A stretch of 64,000 nucleotides of DNA from Pseudomonas sp. PDM14 (GTDB lineage Bacteria; Pseudomonadota; Gammaproteobacteria; Pseudomonadales; Pseudomonadaceae). Positions 1 through 8,803 of the stretch are shown here, in pieces. Numbering within the stretch: position 1 is the first letter of the stretch; each line of letters begins with the position of its first letter. The stretch is taken from the NCBI RefSeq assembly GCF_014851905.1, contig NZ_JACVAQ010000001.1:2480001-2544000 (forward strand). The letters run 5' to 3'. Under the pieces are notes generated by a model, which saw nothing but the letters and a program-made list of their open reading frames with translations, was not told the DNA's origin and did not search any database. Position numbers and translations under genes: made by a program.

Positions 1-683
1 TGGTCGCGCTGGTGGTGATCAACCTGTTCGTCATCCCGGCGTTTGCCAAGGTCTTCGAGCAGTTCCATGCGCAGCTGCCGCTGCCGACCCGCATCCTCAT
101 CGGCACCTCGCAGTTCTTCCAGGAGTACTGGTGGCTGATGGGGCTGGTTGTTGCGGGCGCTATTTACGCCTTTATCCGCTGGAAGCAAACCGACGCCGGC
201 GCGCTGAAGTGGGACCAGATAAAGCTGCGCTTTCCTATCGTCGGTGGTGTGTTCGAGCGCATCGCCCTGGCGCGTTTCACCCGCACCTTCGCGATGATGT
301 ACAAGGCCGGCGTGCCGCTGTTGCAGACGCTGTCGATCAACAGCGCCAGCGTCGGCAACCTGTATATCGGCCGGGCTATTCTGAGCATGCGTGAAGGCGT
401 CGAGCGCGGTGAGGCGTTGACCAGTACGGCGTCTACCAGTGGCCTGTTCACACCGCTGGTGTTGCAGATGATGGCGGTTGGCGAGGAAACCGGCGCGCTG
501 GATGACCTGTTCATCGAGGTCGCTGACTTCTATGAACAAGAAGTGGACTACGACCTCAAGCAACTGGCTGACGCTATCGAGCCGATCCTGATCGTGGCGA
601 TGGGCATCATGGTGCTGGTTCTGGCGCTGGGTGTGTTTCTGCCGATGTGGGAACTCGCGTCTGCCGCCAAAGGTGGTGCTTGA
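1..683 (+). CDS. mshG: MSHA pilus inner-membrane platform protein, MshG (5' truncated)
   Basis: This is the C-terminal part of a PilC/GspF (T2SF) family protein, the polytopic inner-membrane platform of type IV pili and type II secretion. The reading frame is open to the window edge, so the start is missing; about 225 of the usual ~400 residues remain. Visible are a hydrophobic helix at the very start, a second helix around residues 40-58, a complete second T2SF domain with the signatures RTFAMMYKAGVPLLQTL and GEETGALDDL, and the terminal helix PILIVAMGIMVLVLALGVF. It is followed without a gap by a cluster of prepilin genes in the Vibrio MSHA order, which supports MshG rather than a GspF. Expected role: pilus assembly platform working with an MshE-type ATPase upstream of the window. 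Confidence 0.85.
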   Translation, partial: VALVVINLFVIPAFAKVFEQFHAQLPLPTRILIGTSQFFQEYWWLMGLVVAGAIYAFIRWKQTDAGALKWDQIKLRFPIVGGVFERIALARFTRTFAMMYKAGVPLLQTLSINSASVGNLYIGRAILSMREGVERGEALTSTASTSGLFTPLVLQMMAVGEETGALDDLFIEVADFYEQEVDYDLKQLADAIEPILIVAMGIMVLVLALGVFLPMWELASAAKGGA

Positions 684-1207
684 GAGCGGATTACGAGACG
701 GACTACACGGTGCGCCGCGCGCGCATCGTTGGCTGGAGCGTAATTGGTGTAATTGGCTTGGGCCTGGTGCTGGCGCTTGGCTGGAAGATTGCGGAAGTCA
801 GTGAGCAGCGGGCGATGAACGCTACCCGTGAGCACCTGGCGGCCAGTTTGAGCAGCTTTTCCGCGGAGCGGGTCGCCAAGGATCAAGCGCTGGACGAGGG
901 ATGGACGAAGCGCAATCCCTTCGTGCTCTTGCGGTGGCAGCAGAGTAACTACTGCGGCGAGCTGGCGATGGCCGAGAAGCCGCGTCGCGGTTGCTGGTAC
1001 TGGCTGCCACAGCAAGGCTGGGTGCTGTACCGCACGCGCTTTGGTGACGAATGGGCAAAAGACGCGGGTGAATTGCAGGTCTATCGAGTAAGAGCGGTTC
1101 CCAGGGAAATGTCGATTGGCTCACAATTCATGGGTGCGGCTTTTGCCATGGAGCTAGAGGAAGTACCCCGCGCGGAGATAACCGCGGCGGGCTGGATTAG
1201 TCACTGA
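680..1207 (+). CDS. mshF: MshF-like bitopic membrane protein
   Basis: A 175-residue protein with one N-terminal membrane helix (about residues 18-37, WSVIGVIGLGLVLALGW) followed by a soluble, probably periplasmic domain with a short coiled-coil-like stretch. I place the start at TTG 680, which overlaps the mshG stop codon and has an AAGGTGG ribosome-binding sequence a few bases upstream; an alternative GTG at 647 lies inside mshG without a convincing site. Sequence similarity alone does not identify it. Its place between mshG and the first prepilin gene matches mshF in Vibrio, whose exact role in MSHA pilus biogenesis is not known. The name is therefore positional. Confidence 0.6.
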   Translation: MRADYETDYTVRRARIVGWSVIGVIGLGLVLALGWKIAEVSEQRAMNATREHLAASLSSFSAERVAKDQALDEGWTKRNPFVLLRWQQSNYCGELAMAEKPRRGCWYWLPQQGWVLYRTRFGDEWAKDAGELQVYRVRAVPREMSIGSQFMGAAFAMELEEVPRAEITAAGWISH

Positions 1208-1216
1208 GGAAGAGCA

Positions 1217-1702
1217 ATGAAGAACAGCAAAGGTTTTACCCTGATCGAACTGGTGGTGGTGATCGTCATCCTCGGCATTCTGGCCGCCGTGGCGCTGCCG
1301 CGCTTCATGAACGCCACGCAGGACGCCCATCGTGCTGCTGTCGAAGGTGCGGGCGGTGCGCTGGCTTCTGCCGTGGTGCTGGTGCGTTCGCAGTGGGAAA
1401 TCAACCGCAGCAAGGGCGTGGCTACCCCTAATGCCAACGTGGCTGGTTTCGGCAACAACGATGTGGATGTCAACGACAGCGGCTGGCCGCTCGGCACTGG
1501 CGGTACGCTTGATTGCGTCGGGCTCTGGGGTGCGCTTCTGCAAGGCTCCGCGCCTACCGTGGCTGCATCCGGCACCGGCGTTGACTATCTTGCCACCAGC
1601 CCCGCCAGCAATTGCGTTTACACCTATCAGGCTGATGGTGCCAACGACACCATTACCTATGAGCCTACAACCGGTGTCGTGAACACCGTTTTCACTGAAT
1701 AA
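1217..1702 (+). CDS. mshB: MSHA pilin-like protein, MshB position
   Basis: A 161-residue type IVa prepilin. It has a six-residue leader ending in Gly, cleaved by prepilin peptidase before FTLIELVVVIVILGILAA, with Glu at +5 of the mature protein. The hydrophobic stem continues into ALPRFMNATQDAHRAAV, typical of MshA/MshB pilins. Two Cys near residues 100 and 136 could form the pilin disulfide. It is first of two near-adjacent MshA-type pilins and its stop lies 22 bases from the next start. By operon order it corresponds to mshB, a minor pilin; it could equally be a second major pilin. Confidence 0.75.
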   Translation: MKNSKGFTLIELVVVIVILGILAAVALPRFMNATQDAHRAAVEGAGGALASAVVLVRSQWEINRSKGVATPNANVAGFGNNDVDVNDSGWPLGTGGTLDCVGLWGALLQGSAPTVAASGTGVDYLATSPASNCVYTYQADGANDTITYEPTTGVVNTVFTE

Positions 1703-1724
1703 CTCCAGTCCAGAGGGCTTCAAA

Positions 1725-2174
1725 ATGAAAAAACAACAAGGCGGTTTCACCCTGATCGAGCTGATCATGGTTATCGTGATTCTCGGGATTTTGGCGGCGT
1801 TTGCACTGCCGCGGTTTGCCAACCTCGGTGCTGATGCGCGGCGCTCGACCATTCAGGGCGTAGAAGGCTCCATGAAGTCAGCTTCCGCGATTGTGCATTC
1901 GGCATTCCTGGCTCGCGGCGGCACCTCGTCGACAACTACAGTTGCTGTAGAGGGTGCAAGCATCGCTGTTAGCAACGGCTACCCAGCGTCCTCGGCCGCC
2001 GGTATTGGTGACGCGGCGCAGTTGTCGGCCACTGAATTCGATATTACGCACACAGCAACCACAACGACCGTACAAGCGAAAGGTGCTGCTACAGCTGCTT
2101 CCTGCCAAGTTGTGTACACCGCAGCAACCGCTAGTACGATTCCCACTGTAGTTCCCACTACAGGGGGTTGTTAG
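1725..2174 (+). CDS. mshA: MSHA major pilin MshA-like
   Basis: A 149-residue prepilin with a seven-residue leader (MKKQQGG) and a class III signal, mature N-terminus FTLIELIMVIVILGILAA with Glu +5. The region after the stem (ALPRFANLGADARRSTIQGVEG) is the MshA-type signature. The C-terminal half is rich in Ser, Thr and Ala and ends in GGC, with an earlier Cys at about residue 128, so a C-terminal disulfide loop is likely. It is probably the main subunit of the pilus fibre, polymerised in the inner membrane and extruded through the outer-membrane secretin. A good ribosome-binding sequence (GAGGG) precedes the ATG. Confidence 0.8.
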   Translation: MKKQQGGFTLIELIMVIVILGILAAFALPRFANLGADARRSTIQGVEGSMKSASAIVHSAFLARGGTSSTTTVAVEGASIAVSNGYPASSAAGIGDAAQLSATEFDITHTATTTTVQAKGAATAASCQVVYTAATASTIPTVVPTTGGC

Positions 2175-2180
2175 TAGCCA

Positions 2181-2627
2181 ATGCGCGGCTTCACCTTGGT
2201 CGAGTTGATCATGGTCATCGTGATCATCGGCATTCTCGCCGTGGTGGTGGGGCCGCGTTTCTTTGATAGGTCTGTGTTTGACCAGCGTCTGTATTACGAA
2301 GAGGCACTGTCTGCAGTGCGTTACGGACAGAAGCTCGCCGTAGCCAGTGGCTGTCCGATTCGGGCCCAGGTCAACAGTGCGGGCTATACCCTCACCTATG
2401 CGAGCGCTTGTGGCGCCATTGCTGCAGGCGGTGCGGTTGCTAATCCCATTGGGGGTGGCAACTACGCTACGACCAACTCACAGGGCGTCACTGTTGCGCC
2501 CGCTTTGGACGTGACCTTCAACTCTCTCGGCGCTGCCTCTGGCGCTGGCAACACTGCCAGCTTTGCCAGCGGAGCCTTTTCGATCAACGTCAACCTGGCC
2601 ACCGGCTATATCGGGACCACACCATGA
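2181..2627 (+). CDS. mshC: Minor pilin MshC-like
   Basis: A 148-residue type IV prepilin-like protein; mature start FTLVELIMVIVIIGILAV with Glu +5, then VVGPRFFDRSVFDQRLYYEE and a GspH/FimT-like body. The leader is only three residues (M-R-G). An in-frame TAG lies two codons upstream of the ATG, so a longer leader is excluded. Six bases separate it from mshA and it overlaps mshD by four. In the Vibrio operon MshC is a minor pilin thought to prime or cap assembly. Confidence 0.75.
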   Translation: MRGFTLVELIMVIVIIGILAVVVGPRFFDRSVFDQRLYYEEALSAVRYGQKLAVASGCPIRAQVNSAGYTLTYASACGAIAAGGAVANPIGGGNYATTNSQGVTVAPALDVTFNSLGAASGAGNTASFASGAFSINVNLATGYIGTTP

Positions 2628-3043
2628 GCCGGCCCTTCGTTGTCAGTCATGGTTCGCCAGCGCGGCAACAAGGCATGACCCTGGTTGAGCTGGTGATTAC
2701 CATCGTAATTGTTGGCATCGCCGCAGCGGCGATGTTCTCGGCCATGGCCGCGATCACCGGCCGCTCGGCCGACCCGATGCTGCGCCAGCAGAGTCTGGCG
2801 TTGGCTGAGGCTTATCTGGAAGCAATCACTACCCGTGCCTATATCGACCTGCCGGCCGCAGCACAAAACCTGCAGGCTGCGCAGGATATCAACGGCACGC
2901 CCATTCTTCCTGGTTACCAAGTCTCCGTAGCGGTTAATACTGGCGCTTCGGTAGGCGGGGTGGCCGCGACCAGCATCCGTGTCACCGTCGTGGACCCCAC
3001 CGGGCAGCAACTGCTGCTCGATGGCTACAGGACGAACTACTGA
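2624..3043 (+). CDS. mshD: Minor pilin MshD-like
   Basis: A 139-residue prepilin-like protein whose ATG overlaps the mshC stop (ATGA). The leader is 17 residues (ending ARQQG) and the mature protein starts with Met rather than Phe: MTLVELVITIVIVGIAAAAM. The rest resembles PilV/MshD minor pilins, including the PTGQQLLLDGYRTNY end. It overlaps the next start by one base (TGATG), indicating translational coupling. Confidence 0.75.
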   Translation: MSRPFVVSHGSPARQQGMTLVELVITIVIVGIAAAAMFSAMAAITGRSADPMLRQQSLALAEAYLEAITTRAYIDLPAAAQNLQAAQDINGTPILPGYQVSVAVNTGASVGGVAATSIRVTVVDPTGQQLLLDGYRTNY

Positions 3044-3924
3044 TGGCGTGCGTATTGGGCCCGTGCCCGCGTTGGCACCAGAGCGGAGTGGCTAAAAGGC
3101 GTGCCTGCCGGATACAAGGGTTTACCTTGGTTGAACTGGTGATGGTCATCGCTCTGGCAGGGTTGGTTGCGGTGATGATTTCCACCGTGATGTCGCGGCC
3201 CATGCAAGGCTTCGTCGATCAGAGCCGGCGCGCCACGCTGGTGGACCTGGCATCGACTGCCCTCAATCGCATGGCTCGTGATATCCGTTTGGCGGTGCCC
3301 AACTCCGTCCGTATCGGCGGCAATGGCGAACTGGAGCTGCTGCGCGCTCCTGTTGGCGGCCGCTATCGCGCCAACCTGCTAAACGGTGTGCCGCAGGACC
3401 CGCCAAGGTGTACGGCGAGTCCTTGCATCATCCCCTTTGCCGGCCCGTTGCCGCTCAATGAGCTGATTCTGCCCGCCAGCTTGTGGATGGTGATCTACAA
3501 CGTAGGGGGGGGCGGCCCTGGCAACAATGTATGGCCGCCCTCGGATGCGGTTTCATCGGTGATTAGCCCCAGGGTTTCCGTCAGTCTTGCCGGCAGTACG
3601 CTGCAGCTCAGTGGAGCAGCCGTTGCAGGCTTTCGCTTTCGCTATGCGTCCCCGCAACATCGTTTTTATCTGGCAGACAGCGTTGTCGGGTATCGCTGCA
3701 TGAACGGGCAGATTCGGCGGGGCGAGTTCAGCACTCTGGAAAACACCTACAACTACGATAATGCCGCGGTGGTGGTAGATCGCGTTAACTGTGGCACCAG
3801 TAGCCTCACCTATGCGGCGGGAACCAACACCCGTAGCGGCTTGGTCACACTGCGCCTGACCCTGACCGACAGCGGTGAAACCATCACTCTTCTGCAGCAG
3901 GTCCATGTCGATAATGCGCCTTAA
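3043..3924 (+). CDS. mshO: Minor pilin MshO-like
   Basis: A 293-residue protein with the prepilin motif GFTLVELVMVIALAGLVAV and a large globular domain, typical of MshO/PilW minor pilins (signature around SRRATLVDLASTALNRMARD). From ATG 3043 the leader would be 26 residues; GTG 3088 would give a more usual 11-residue leader, so the start is open. Four or more Cys in the C-terminal half suggest disulfide bonds. It sits directly on mshD and overlaps mshP. Confidence 0.75.
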   Translation: MACVLGPCPRWHQSGVAKRRACRIQGFTLVELVMVIALAGLVAVMISTVMSRPMQGFVDQSRRATLVDLASTALNRMARDIRLAVPNSVRIGGNGELELLRAPVGGRYRANLLNGVPQDPPRCTASPCIIPFAGPLPLNELILPASLWMVIYNVGGGGPGNNVWPPSDAVSSVISPRVSVSLAGSTLQLSGAAVAGFRFRYASPQHRFYLADSVVGYRCMNGQIRRGEFSTLENTYNYDNAAVVVDRVNCGTSSLTYAAGTNTRSGLVTLRLTLTDSGETITLLQQVHVDNAP

Positions 3925-4321
3925 GGGAAGCGAGCACGGCTTTGGCCTGGTGGCGGCGATGTTCCTGATCATCATCGTCGCGTTGGTCATTGCAGCCATG
4001 TCACGTCTGGCGACGACGCAGAACGCCACCAACAGCATGGCGATTCAGCAGGCCCGAGCGTACCAAGCCGCCCGAGCCGGCATTGAGTATGGAATTGTTC
4101 GCGCCCTTTCAAGCCCCACAGCGTTGCCGTGCGCCACATTTGCCCTTGATGGATTTCAAGTCCAGGTCACCTGCCCTTCTGTATCACTGGCTATCCCTGA
4201 AGAAGATAAAACGGCCGCTCAATTTTTCACGATCACTGCCACTGCCCAATTTGGTGCTCCCGGCCAGCCGGACTATGCGTACCGGCAGCTGACATCCGTA
4301 GTGGAGAGGCCATCGCCATGA
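3905..4321 (+). CDS. mshP: MshP-like pilus protein
   Basis: About 138 residues with an N-terminal segment GFGLVAAMFLIIIVALVIAA resembling a prepilin stem but lacking the Glu at +5, as in PilX/MshP proteins. The start could be ATG 3905 or ATG 3914; both lie inside the end of mshO, and AGCAGG just upstream favours 3905. After the stem comes a helical region (QQARAYQAARAGIEYGIVRAL) typical of PilX-like proteins, then a small beta-rich tail. It overlaps the following gene by four bases. Confidence 0.7.
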   Translation: MSIMRLKGSEHGFGLVAAMFLIIIVALVIAAMSRLATTQNATNSMAIQQARAYQAARAGIEYGIVRALSSPTALPCATFALDGFQVQVTCPSVSLAIPEEDKTAAQFFTITATAQFGAPGQPDYAYRQLTSVVERPSP

Positions 4322-7300
4322 CTCAGGCTGTTTTTCTCCGCTTGCTCAAATGGGGCGTTGCAGCAATGGGGCTGCTGCTGTCCAGCAACGCGCTAGCCGT
4401 GGCCTATACCTTCAGCTCAGGCGGTTTTCTAAATCCAGTCGCAAATAACCCTCCGCCCTGCCAAGGTCAGGGCGCGGCGTGGAGCAGAAACGGGAGTGTC
4501 TTTACGTGTACCGGCCGTGTTGTGCTGGCTGCTGGCGATACGGTGGTGGTCTCCACCTGGTTTTTTGAGTCACTCGGCGACGTTACCATCGTTGCCAATG
4601 GCGGCTTCACGCTGGCGGGCAATAGCATTGGCACTTCGGGCAAGAACATTTCTCTGGAAACCGACTACAACACCATTACCGCAACCGGCACCAACAACAT
4701 CAACGGTTCGGTGAAGGGCGGGAGCAGCAGTATCTCTCTGACGACCGGCACCATTACCGGCTCGCTGGAATCTGCCAGCGGCGCCATCACGCTCAACGGC
4801 ACGACGGTGAATGGCACGCTGACCAGTAGCGGCGCAAACAACCTGACCAACGCCTCCGTCGGCGGCATAACGCAGATCACCAGCACGCTGGTCGCGACTT
4901 CTTCGACATTCGGCAGTAACGTCACCACCAGTGGCTCTGCGTCCCTGAGTGCGGGCAGTGTGACAGGGACGCTCTCATCCAGTGCCCCCATCACCACCAC
5001 CAATGGCACGGCCATTAGTGGTGCGGTTACCAGCACTAACGGCACGGTCAGCCTTGGTGGTGGCAGTGTTGGAGGCAAGGTCACCGGCACCAACGGAGTG
5101 ACATCCAATAACACCAACATCACCGGCGATGTTGCAGCAACCAGCGGCACCATCAATCTCACTGGCGGCACCATCAACGGCAACATCAGCGGCGGTTGCT
5201 GCCAGATCACGCTGAGCGGTTTGACGCTGAATGGTAATGCCTCCGCCACTAACAACAACCTTGTCGTCAGCACCAGCACCATTACCGGCAACCTGACCTC
5301 AACCAATACCATCAGCCTCGCCAGTACCAGCGTAACCGGCAACGTAAGTGCGGCAACGTGGGGGGTCACCATTACCGGCACAGGAAGCAGCAAGGTGGTG
5401 GGCACCTGTACGCCTAGCCTGACCTCGCCAGTTGACCTGTGTCAGGCGGTAGTGGTGCCGACCTGCCTGACCGATAACTTCAATCGAACCGATCTCGGTA
5501 GCACCGACTGGGCGGTAACCAGCCGAAATGGCAGCTTTGGCGTGCCGAAGATCATCAATAATCGCCTGCGCCTGACGGACAACTCGGGCAACGTTGCCAC
5601 TGGCGCCACTATCCAGCGCCTGCTTCCGGCCACCTCGAACTACGTGCAGGTGCAGTTCAAGTACTACGCCTACAACGGCAACGGGGCTGATGGCGTGGCG
5701 GTGATCTTCTCCGATGCCGCTGTCACTCCCCAGCCGGGTGGCTATGGCGGCTCCCTTGGGTATGCGCAATTGAATGGCACCAGCGGCTTTTCCGGCGGCT
5801 GGCTGGGTGTTGCACTCGACGAGTTCGGCAACTTCTCAAACCCGACGGAGACGCGCGTCGGCGGCCCAGGTGCGCGAGCGGACTCCGTGTCGATAAGGGG
5901 CTCAGGCGTAGGTACCACCGGTTACCGTTATCTGGCGGGTACATCTGCCAACCTCAGTCCCAGCCTGGATGTCTCTGGCGCTACTGCTGGTCCTGGGCAT
6001 ACCTACCGAATCACCTTGGACAGCACCACCAACGGCAAGACGATGGTGTCGGTGGAGCGCAATACCGGCTCCGGATTCACGACCCTCATTTCGTCATTCG
6101 ATGCACAGGCGGCCAGCGGGCAGGACGTGTTGCCGAGCAATTTCTTCATGACATTGACTGGCTCCACCGGTGGCTCCAACAACGTCCACGAGCTGGACGA
6201 CTTCCAGGTTTGTGCGACCAAACTGAACCCGATCGGCCAGCAGATCGACCATTTCGAGTTCACCTATGGTGCCAACGCGCTAACGTGCAACCCGCAGCCA
6301 GTCACGATCAAGGCCTGCCTTAATGCCAGCTGCAGCAGTCTTTTCACCGACCCTGTCAGTGTGACGCTTGCTCCGAGCAGTGGATGGACTGCAACGCCTC
6401 CGGCAACCCTCAGTGGTGGCAATGTAATCAACTTCAGTGGAGGGACTGGTGTCGCTCAGTTACGCAGCGGAGCTGGAGTCGTCACCATCGGAGCACCCGC
6501 GTCCGCGCCCGCGACCAAGCCGTTGAGTCAACCTGTGTGCTCTACGACGGGATGCAGGATTACCTACGCAGACAGCGGGTTTCTCGTGAATGTACCCAAC
6601 ATGATCGCCGCCAAACCGGTCAACGGCACCATCCAGGCCGTGCGCAAATCTGACAGTTCCGCCATTTGCGTGCCGGGGTTCGCCAACGTAACGCGTACGG
6701 TCGGTTTCAATGCCGCCTACGGCAACCCGAATACCGGAACCAAGGCCGTCGTGGTAACGGGTAATGCCGCAGCGACGTCAGTGGTCACGACAACCACCAG
6801 CGGGCAAACCACCGCGACCACCGATGTCACGCTGGACTTCGACGCGAACGGTCGGGCACCAATCACCGTGCGTTATGACGACGCGGGTTCGATGGCGCTC
6901 AATGCCCGCTATGTGGATGGCAGTGCGAACAGTGGTGATGCCGGCCTTTCAATACTAGGTGCCGGCACGTTCATTAGCCGCCCGTTTGGTCTGTGTCTGG
7001 AAACGAATACGAGCGCTGCGTGTACAGCGGATGGCGCCGCGTGCCCGCTGTTCCCGGCCGGGGCGCTTACGCCGGCATCTCCTGGCAGCGTACGGGCCGG
7101 CGATGATTTTGATCTACAGGTGAGAGCAGTCGCCTGGGGTGGCAGTGACACACAGTCGCGAACGGCGGAAAACCTGTGCACCAATATCACCACGCCGAAC
7201 TACCGGCAGGGCGACAGCGCAACCATCCAGACAACGGGCATTGCGTTGTCATCGACCGTCCAGGGGTTGGGTAGTGGCGCATTGAATGGTGATCTGAAGG

Positions 7301-8562
7301 CGCCCCGTTATGTGCATGACAATAGCCAGGTCAGCATTACGCAGAGCATGAGCGAGGTGGGTGTCTTCAAAATTACTGCTACGCCACCCAGCTACCAGGG
7401 CTTGAAGATGGATGGCTCCGGCAGCGGTATCGATGCTATCAGTGCGGTCAGTGACAGTGGTCGAGTGGGGCGCTTCGCACCGGCTTATCTGGATGTAGAG
7501 GTCAACGCCAGCCTGGCGCCTACCTGCACACCCGCGCCGTCCGGGCAGACCGCGTTCACCTATCAAGACCAGCCCATGGGCTTTACCGCTGCCTCGCGTC
7601 TGTATGTTGTGGGGAAAAATCGCCAGGGCGGCACTACTCGCAATTACGACTCCAGCGTGCTGTGGCGTTTCTCCCAGCCACTGGCTCACACTTTCCTGTC
7701 CGCAACGGGCCAGTCAGCGCTTGATCGCAGCGTGCTCAAGGCAACGCCGATGGTTAGCTGCACCGCTACGGATGCGCCCAGTCTGTGCATGCCCGCCCGT
7801 GTAGCTGGCGTTCGCGATTTCGAGGCAGAAGCCAGTGACGCCAGTCCGTGGGATGGGAAGAGAGGCTATGTGTTTAAGGACACGCCGGCCTATTTGCGCG
7901 TGGATACTCCGCAAAGCAGCGATGCAGAGTTTGAGGCCAAGTTGAAGCTGTCTATTGCCAAGACGCAACTGACGGAAGCCAGTGGCGCGGATGGTGCTTT
8001 CTACAGCCTGGACAAGGGCGCTACGGCTGCGGATTACTACTCGGCCACTGCGCTAGAGGGTAGCAAGGTGCGCCTGGGCAGACTGCGTACGGAGAATGGT
8101 GCTGCCAGTGATCTCAGTGACTCATCAGGCAACGCGCCGCGAGTGGTTTTGCCCGTTGTTCTGGAGCAATGGTCTGGCGCGGTTTTCGTCAAGGCGGTGG
8201 ATGGTTGCACTCAGGTCACTTCGACACTGGAGAGCTACAGTGGAAACCTGACCCAGGCTGCTTTGCTTGATAGTGTGTCTGAGTCGTCTCTCACGACCCA
8301 GCGGGTAACCGTTTCTCCGGTGGCGGGGAATGGTGGCAAGCTGAATGGCTCTGTAGTGGTTCGCCATGGGATCAATCTGATCAATGCCCCAGGTGTTCCT
8401 GCCGTCTGGCTTTGCAGTTCACGAACAGCTGCGTCCGAGGTTGGGCTTGGTGGCGTTTGTTCGTATACATCAGCAGATGGCGCGCTGGCGAAAGAGCAGG
8501 CGACTTTCGGGTTGTATCAAGGATCTCCGCCGCTGATCTTCCGCCGCGAGGTTTATCGTTAG
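4318..8562 (+). CDS. mshQ: MshQ-like giant pilus-associated protein with lectin-like and DUF6701 domains
   Basis: A 1414-residue exported protein. A signal peptide (residues 1-28, ending SSNALAVA) is followed by a Thr/Ser/Asn/Gly-rich zone (about 110-370) built of short imperfect units such as TINLTGGTINGNISG, which look like a beta-solenoid. Residues about 381-632 resemble an L-type lectin/LamG-like beta-sandwich (DGVAVIFSD, GGYGGSLGYA, GVALDEFGNF). From about 640 to the end the sequence matches DUF6701, the domain that defines MshQ proteins, closing with GLYQGSPPLIFRREVYR. It is the last gene of the MSHA cluster and is followed by a strong terminator. A tip adhesin is a reasonable inference, not shown. 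Confidence 0.8.
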   Translation: MTQAVFLRLLKWGVAAMGLLLSSNALAVAYTFSSGGFLNPVANNPPPCQGQGAAWSRNGSVFTCTGRVVLAAGDTVVVSTWFFESLGDVTIVANGGFTLAGNSIGTSGKNISLETDYNTITATGTNNINGSVKGGSSSISLTTGTITGSLESASGAITLNGTTVNGTLTSSGANNLTNASVGGITQITSTLVATSSTFGSNVTTSGSASLSAGSVTGTLSSSAPITTTNGTAISGAVTSTNGTVSLGGGSVGGKVTGTNGVTSNNTNITGDVAATSGTINLTGGTINGNISGGCCQITLSGLTLNGNASATNNNLVVSTSTITGNLTSTNTISLASTSVTGNVSAATWGVTITGTGSSKVVGTCTPSLTSPVDLCQAVVVPTCLTDNFNRTDLGSTDWAVTSRNGSFGVPKIINNRLRLTDNSGNVATGATIQRLLPATSNYVQVQFKYYAYNGNGADGVAVIFSDAAVTPQPGGYGGSLGYAQLNGTSGFSGGWLGVALDEFGNFSNPTETRVGGPGARADSVSIRGSGVGTTGYRYLAGTSANLSPSLDVSGATAGPGHTYRITLDSTTNGKTMVSVERNTGSGFTTLISSFDAQAASGQDVLPSNFFMTLTGSTGGSNNVHELDDFQVCATKLNPIGQQIDHFEFTYGANALTCNPQPVTIKACLNASCSSLFTDPVSVTLAPSSGWTATPPATLSGGNVINFSGGTGVAQLRSGAGVVTIGAPASAPATKPLSQPVCSTTGCRITYADSGFLVNVPNMIAAKPVNGTIQAVRKSDSSAICVPGFANVTRTVGFNAAYGNPNTGTKAVVVTGNAAATSVVTTTTSGQTTATTDVTLDFDANGRAPITVRYDDAGSMALNARYVDGSANSGDAGLSILGAGTFISRPFGLCLETNTSAACTADGAACPLFPAGALTPASPGSVRAGDDFDLQVRAVAWGGSDTQSRTAENLCTNITTPNYRQGDSATIQTTGIALSSTVQGLGSGALNGDLKAPRYVHDNSQVSITQSMSEVGVFKITATPPSYQGLKMDGSGSGIDAISAVSDSGRVGRFAPAYLDVEVNASLAPTCTPAPSGQTAFTYQDQPMGFTAASRLYVVGKNRQGGTTRNYDSSVLWRFSQPLAHTFLSATGQSALDRSVLKATPMVSCTATDAPSLCMPARVAGVRDFEAEASDASPWDGKRGYVFKDTPAYLRVDTPQSSDAEFEAKLKLSIAKTQLTEASGADGAFYSLDKGATAADYYSATALEGSKVRLGRLRTENGAASDLSDSSGNAPRVVLPVVLEQWSGAVFVKAVDGCTQVTSTLESYSGNLTQAALLDSVSESSLTTQRVTVSPVAGNGGKLNGSVVVRHGINLINAPGVPAVWLCSSRTAASEVGLGGVCSYTSADGALAKEQATFGLYQGSPPLIFRREVYR

Positions 8563-8576
8563 GCTGAACGGACACG

Positions 8577-8677
8577 AAAAACAAAAAGGCCACCTGCGAA
8601 GGTGGCCTTTTTGTTTGGCGGTGTAAAAGAGGGGAATCCCCGGCCTGCCTGTACCAAGGTCCCCGAAACTGGGTGTA
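8577..8677 (-). ncRNA. nrsZ: Candidate nitrogen-regulated small RNA (NrsZ-like)
   Basis: Downstream of ntrC on the same strand, a sigma-54-type promoter (8688-8703) and the hairpin at 8583-8612 bound an untranslated segment of about 100 nt containing a further self-complementary stretch (GGGGAATCCCC on the plus strand, 8632-8642). No ORF with a ribosome-binding site lies in it. In P. aeruginosa the RpoN- and NtrBC-dependent RNA NrsZ is encoded in the intergenic region next to ntrC; that is established knowledge. The assignment here rests on position, promoter type and terminator, since I cannot align the two RNAs. The ends are estimates. Confidence 0.55.
8583..8612. terminator. Bidirectional rho-independent terminator after mshQ
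   Basis: A perfect GC-rich hairpin (GGCCACC / GGTGGCC, six-base loop) is flanked by A-runs on the left and T-runs on the right, so it works on both strands. On the plus strand it ends the msh operon; on the minus strand it would end the small RNA starting near 8677. Confidence 0.9.
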
Positions 8678-8687
8678 CTTGAGTCTA

Positions 8688-8703
8688 TGCAGGGTGTGTG
8701 CCA
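8688..8703 (-). promoter_or_regulatory. Sigma-54-type promoter downstream of ntrC
   Basis: Read on the minus strand the sequence is TGGCACACACCCTGCA: a perfect -24 TGGCAC, a -12 CTGCA, and GG and GC separated by exactly ten bases as required for RpoN. Transcription would start near 8677 and run into the terminator at 8583-8612. Confidence 0.65.
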
Positions 8704-8803
8704 GTTTTATTACGATGGGTGCAGGCCTTGTGAATACTGGGTTTCAGCCGAGTTTGGTGTCTTATGTCGTGCGCGGCGCGCGACGGCTGTTTGAACCGGC
8801 TAA

